A DNA stretch of 64,000 bases from Rhizobium esperanzae (GTDB lineage: Bacteria; Pseudomonadota; Alphaproteobacteria; Rhizobiales; Rhizobiaceae): positions 164,579 to 228,578 of the forward strand of contig NZ_MXPU01000010.1 in assembly GCF_002204185.1 (NCBI RefSeq). The letters are read 5' to 3'. Positions 60,877 to 64,000 of this stretch are shown here, one piece after another. Under the pieces are notes generated by a model. The model made no database searches, was not told the DNA's origin, and worked only from the letters and a program-made list of their open reading frames with translations. Each line of letters starts with the position of its first letter. Position 1 is the first letter of the stretch. A program made the position numbers and the translations under genes.

Positions 60877-62316
60877 ATGTCCGACGCCATTCCGTTTCTC
60901 GCCCCGCGCGCCGATGTGCTGGCGCGCCGCGACCGGATTGTTGCCGATCTCGCCGATCTTCTGCCGCCGGAATGCCTGGTTCATGAGGCGCGCGAGCTGG
61001 TGCCGTTCGAAACCGACGCCTTCGTGTCCTATCGTCGCCTGCCGCTCGCCGTCGCCCTGCCGCGCACCACGGCCGAGGTGGCAGCCGTCATGCGTTATTG
61101 CCATCGTTACGGCATTCCCGTGGTGCCGCGCGGCGCCGGCACCTCGCTTTCCGGCGGCGCCATTCCGCAGGAGGATGCCGTTGTGCTCGGCCTGTCGAAG
61201 ATGAACAGCATTCTCGAGATCGATCTGCCGAACCGTGTCGCAGTGGTTCAGGCTGGTGTGACCAATCTCAACATCTCCGAATCCGTCTCGGCCGACGGCT
61301 TTTTCTACGCGCCTGATCCGAGTTCGCAGCTCGCCTGCACGATCGGTGGCAATATCGGCATGAATTCCGGCGGCGCCCACTGCCTGAAATATGGAGTCAC
61401 CACCAACAATCTGCTCGGCGTCAGAATGGTGCTGGTCGACGGCACAGTGATCGAGCTCGGCGGCAAGGCGCTGGATGCGGCTGGTTACGACCTGCTCGGC
61501 CTCGTCTGCGGCCATGAAGGCCAGCTCGGCATCGTCACCGAGGCAACGGTGCGGCTGATCGCCAAGCCGGAAGGCGCTCGCCCGGTGCTCTTCGGCTTCG
61601 AAAGCTCGGAAGAGGCCGGCGCCTGCGTCGCCGATGTCATCGCCGCCGGCATCATCCCGGTTGCCATCGAATTCATGGACAAGCCGGCAATCGAGATCTG
61701 CGAGGCCTTTGCCCATGCCGGCTACCCCCTCGATGTCGGCGCGCTGCTGATCGTCGAGGTCGAAGGATCGGAAGCGGAGATGGACGCCACGCTGAAGGAT
61801 GTCGTGGAGATCGCCCGCCGCCACGGCGTCAAGACCGTGCGCGAATGCCAGTCGGCGACCGAGGCGGCCTTGATCTGGAAGGGGCGCAAATCCGCTTTCG
61901 GCGCCACCGGCCGCATCGCCGACTACATCTGCATGGACGGCACCGTGCCGCTCAGCCAGCTTTCCCATGTGCTGAAGAAGACCACTGAGATCGTCGATCA
62001 TTATGGCCTGAGGGTCGCGAACGTCTTTCATGCCGGCGACGGCAACATGCATCCGCTCATCCTCTTCAATGCCAACGACCCCGAGGATGCCGCCCGCGCA
62101 GAAGCCGCCGGCAACGATATCCTCAAGCTCTGCGTCGACGCCGGCGGCTGCCTCACCGGCGAGCATGGCGTCGGCATCGAAAAGCGCGACCTGATGCGCC
62201 ATCAGTATTCGGAGGCCGATCTCGCCCAGCAGATGGCGGTGCGCGCCGCCTTCGATCCCGGCTGGCTGCTCAACCCGTCGAAGGTCTTCCCGCTCGAAGG
62301 GCGCCCTGCCGCATGA
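60877..62316 (+). CDS. glcD: Glycolate oxidase FAD subunit
   Basis: A 479-residue FAD-linked oxidase. The FAD-binding type 4 domain is at residues about 55-195 (VVPRGAGTSLSGGAIPQEDA, ACTIGGNIGMNSGGAHCLKY, CGHEGQLGIVTEATV). The C-terminal domain carries VANVFHAGDGNMHPLILFNA and GEHGVGIEKRDLM, metal/substrate motifs. Together with GlcE and GlcF it oxidises glycolate to glyoxylate, passing electrons to quinone. It overlaps glcE by four bases. Confidence 0.94.
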   Translation: MSDAIPFLAPRADVLARRDRIVADLADLLPPECLVHEARELVPFETDAFVSYRRLPLAVALPRTTAEVAAVMRYCHRYGIPVVPRGAGTSLSGGAIPQEDAVVLGLSKMNSILEIDLPNRVAVVQAGVTNLNISESVSADGFFYAPDPSSQLACTIGGNIGMNSGGAHCLKYGVTTNNLLGVRMVLVDGTVIELGGKALDAAGYDLLGLVCGHEGQLGIVTEATVRLIAKPEGARPVLFGFESSEEAGACVADVIAAGIIPVAIEFMDKPAIEICEAFAHAGYPLDVGALLIVEVEGSEAEMDATLKDVVEIARRHGVKTVRECQSATEAALIWKGRKSAFGATGRIADYICMDGTVPLSQLSHVLKKTTEIVDHYGLRVANVFHAGDGNMHPLILFNANDPEDAARAEAAGNDILKLCVDAGGCLTGEHGVGIEKRDLMRHQYSEADLAQQMAVRAAFDPGWLLNPSKVFPLEGRPAA

Positions 62317-63515
62317 TCGATCTGATGCCGACAAGCGAGGAACAGGCGGCGGCGATCGTCCTCGCACATGCGGAGACGAACCGGCCGCTCGCTGTCTGTG
62401 GCGGTGATACGCGCTCGGGTTTCGGCAATGCCGTTGCATCAGAAGACCGGCTGCGATCGACCAGGCTTTCCGGCATCGTCGCCTACAATCCCGGCGAGAT
62501 GGTCATGACTGCTCGCTCGGGTACGCCGCTTGCGGAAGTCGAGGCGGCCCTGTCCGAAGGTGGCCAGATGCTTGCCTTCGAGCCGATGGATCATCGCCCA
62601 GTCATGCGCAGGTCGGGCGAGCCGACGATCGGCGGCGTCTTTGCCGCCAATGTTTCCGGGCCGCGCCGCCTCATTGCAGGGGCCGCCCGCGACAGCCTGC
62701 TCGGCGTGCGCTTCGTCAACGGCAGGGGCGAGATCATCAAGGCCGGCGGCCGGGTGATGAAGAACGTCACCGGCCTCGATCTCGTCAAGCTGATCGCCGG
62801 CTCGCACGGCACGCTGGGTTTTCTCACCGAACTGACTTTCCGCGTGCCGCCGCGCCCGAAGACCGAACAGACGCTGGTTCTGTCCGGCCTCAACGATGCC
62901 GAAGCGGCCAATGCCATGGCGGCGGCGACGGCGCTGCCGGTTGAGGTCTCCAGTGCCGCCCATCTGCCGCTGACGGTGACCTGGAAATTCCTTGCCGGCA
63001 AATTGCCCGAGGGCGGGGCGACGGTTCTGCGCGTCGAAGGCCTCCCCGGTTCGGTCGACGTGCGCATCGAAAAACTTGCGGCGGCGATGTCGGCCTTTGC
63101 CACGGTGACGCGGCTGGATGAGCCGGAAAGCCGCAGGCTCTGGCAGGAGATCCGCGACGTGCTGCCCTATGCCGACGGCACGACGCGGCCGGTCTGGCGC
63201 GTCTCGGTCGCCCCAGGAACCGGCCATCAGCTGGTCGCGGCACTTCGCCTCGAAACCGGCGTCGACGCCTTCTACGACTGGCAGGGCGGTCTCGTCTGGA
63301 TGAGGATGGAGGCAGACCCCGAAGCGGAGCTGGTCCGCCGCTTCATCAAGGCGCTCGGCGGTGGCCATGCGACGCTGATCCGCGCCTCCGTTGCGGCAAG
63401 GGCAGCGACCGCCGCCTTTCACCCGGAGCCCGAGGCGGTGGCGATGCTGTCGCGGCGGGTGAAGGAGAAGTTCGATCCGGCGGGGATATTCAATCCGGGG
63501 AAGATGGGGCGGTGA
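62313..63515 (+). CDS. glcE: Glycolate oxidase FAD-binding subunit GlcE
   Basis: A 400-residue paralogue of GlcD with a smaller C-terminal part. The N-terminal FAD domain includes PLAVCGGDTRSGFGN, GIVAYNPGEMVMTARSGTPL, GGVFAANVSGPRRLIAGAAR, GGRVMKNVTGLDLVKLIAGS and HGTLGFLTELTF. The ending VKEKFDPAGIFNPGKM is typical. It is start-coupled with glcD (ATGA). GlcF, the iron-sulfur subunit normally encoded next, is not found before the window end; a repeat and an IS110-type gene follow instead. Confidence 0.93.
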   Translation: MIDLMPTSEEQAAAIVLAHAETNRPLAVCGGDTRSGFGNAVASEDRLRSTRLSGIVAYNPGEMVMTARSGTPLAEVEAALSEGGQMLAFEPMDHRPVMRRSGEPTIGGVFAANVSGPRRLIAGAARDSLLGVRFVNGRGEIIKAGGRVMKNVTGLDLVKLIAGSHGTLGFLTELTFRVPPRPKTEQTLVLSGLNDAEAANAMAAATALPVEVSSAAHLPLTVTWKFLAGKLPEGGATVLRVEGLPGSVDVRIEKLAAAMSAFATVTRLDEPESRRLWQEIRDVLPYADGTTRPVWRVSVAPGTGHQLVAALRLETGVDAFYDWQGGLVWMRMEADPEAELVRRFIKALGGGHATLIRASVAARAATAAFHPEPEAVAMLSRRVKEKFDPAGIFNPGKMGR

Positions 63516-63544
63516 AGATGCTTGTTGCCGACTGCCCACGCTCA

Positions 63545-63740
63545 ATGGATTGCACGAGGTTGCCTCTTGCTCCCCCTTCGCCCCAGCGGGGGTCTGAAGG
63601 ACGGGTCGAGACCCGTGGCTCGACCCGAGTGGGTGGCCCGAAGGGTCGGATGGGGAGGCCCTACGGCATGCAGTCTGTCTTCTTCTCGCTTTTGTCCCGG
63701 GTGCGGCCCCCTCATCCGCCCTTCGGGCACCTTCTTGGAT
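63545..63740. repeat. Palindromic RIME-like intergenic repeat
   Basis: A region of nested palindromes. The clearest arms are GGTGGCCCGAAGGGTCGGATGGGG-type sequence at 63632-63655 and its near complement, CCCTCATCCGCCCTTCGGGC, within 63707-63731, separated by 51 bp. A smaller dyad ACGGGTC/GACCCGT lies near 63600-63615. The right arm resembles the rhizobium-specific intergenic mosaic element core as I recall it. It would form strong hairpins in RNA and lies between glcE and the IS110-type element. Confidence 0.65.
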
Positions 63741-63764
63741 GAGCAAAATGTAGGATACTTATGC

Positions 63765-63794
63765 CTGCCGGGCGGGTGGCCGCCCGCCCGGCAG
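63765..63794 (+). ncRNA. Candidate bridge-RNA hairpin of IS110 element
   Basis: CTGCCGGGCGGG (63765-63776), loop TGGCCG, and CCCGCCCGGCAG (63783-63794) form a perfect 12-bp stem in the approximately 180-nt leader ahead of the transposase. IS110-group elements encode a structured bridge RNA in this left end. The hairpin fits such an RNA, but target-binding and donor-binding loops were not established. Confidence 0.35.
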
Positions 63795-63921
63795 CTGGTT
63801 GTCGGATCGTCACCTTCTTAGCCGTTAGGGGCTGTGGGGAGCAGGATCGCAACCGGCTCTTCATCTGGCCCGTGTGGTTGCAGGAACCTTGGGGTTCGTA
63901 TCCAAGACAGGGACGACGAAG

Positions 63922-64000
63922 ATGACCGATAATAGCATGATTTGTGCCGGAATCGATGTCGGCAAAAGCCATCTCGACATTGCCCTCCATCCCGGCCGCG
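63922..64000 (+). CDS. IS110-family transposase, N-terminal fragment (cut by window)
   Basis: ATG at 63922 opens a frame to the window end with 26 residues, MTDNSMICAGIDVGKSHLDI at the start. ICAGIDVGKSHLDIAL is the classic N-terminal motif of IS110/IS1111 DEDD transposases, carrying the first catalytic Asp (GIDVGK). The remaining about 300 residues lie outside the window, so integrity is unknown. Confidence 0.85.
   Translation, partial: MTDNSMICAGIDVGKSHLDIALHPGR

Larger units (their letters stand above)
63741..64000 (+). mobile_element. Left end of IS110-family insertion sequence
   Basis: The window ends inside this element. Its non-coding left part (about 63741-63921) carries a 12-bp perfect hairpin at 63765-63776/63783-63794 and precedes an IS110-type transposase start. 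The exact outer boundary is not visible because the IS110 family lacks long terminal inverted repeats; 63741 is a guess from the end of the adjacent palindromic repeat. Confidence 0.6.

Noticed and set aside
60715..62439. A 574-codon open frame antisense to glcD
   Set aside because: It is complementary to a motif-complete glcD and is explained by codon bias in GC-rich DNA.

Overview
This window looks like a chromosomal segment of a Rhizobium of the R. leguminosarum/R. etli group. The call rests on a RirA-type iron regulator with an IRO-like box, an adjacent dipeptide/delta-aminolevulinate-type Dpp transporter, GC-rich codon use, a plant-type GshA, a GlcDE pair and short palindromic intergenic repeats of the kind common in rhizobia. 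No species can be fixed from the sequence alone.

Layout. 1-5000: the C-terminal half of a secreted RTX-type repeat protein, a DUF4174 protein, a tiny proline-rich ORF, a LysR regulator with an ABM-domain partner, and divergent mmsA. 5100-12130: rirA, then dppABCDF and gntK. 12120-17150: an FAD amino-acid oxidoreductase, a type III polyketide synthase paired with an isoprenylcysteine-methyltransferase-like enzyme, a TPR protein, and an ECF sigma/anti-sigma pair.

17175-41220 is the centrepiece, about 24 kb of surface-polysaccharide genes. A dTDP-3-amino-3,6-dideoxyhexose branch (rmlA, FdtA-like cupin, FdtB-like aminotransferase, with rmlB far downstream on the other strand) precedes an ABC polysaccharide exporter (wzm, wzt). 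A tightly overlapping run then follows: LegB-like dehydratase, sugar nucleotidyltransferase, second SDR, radical SAM/SPASM enzyme, NeuB-family synthase, SpsF-like cytidylyltransferase, PseG-like protein, WbqC-like protein, PIG-L deacetylase and a DUF115/GT42-like putative transferase. I read this run as a non-canonical nonulosonic (sialic-like) acid pathway. It lacks the usual dedicated 4-aminotransferase and N-acetyltransferase and has a radical SAM enzyme in the middle. Methyltransferases, glycosyltransferases (one fused to a left-handed beta-helix acyltransferase), gmd and fcl complete the O-antigen set.

41288-59480 is mostly housekeeping: tRNA-Gln(CUG), a Ppx/GppA phosphatase with a long arginine-rich N-terminus, rlmE, an MFS exporter, a Tat-exported beta-lactamase-fold hydrolase, guaB, several LysR/TetR regulators, a DUF1127 and a DUF937 protein, gshA, rsmE, a Pit phosphate transporter and a Nudix hydrolase. 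59822-64000: a LysR regulator divergent from glcDE, then a palindromic repeat of rhizobial intergenic type and the left end of an IS110-family element whose transposase runs off the window. The expected glcF is not seen; the IS lies where it would normally follow.

Functional assignments are from reading motifs and family resemblance by eye. No database search was possible.
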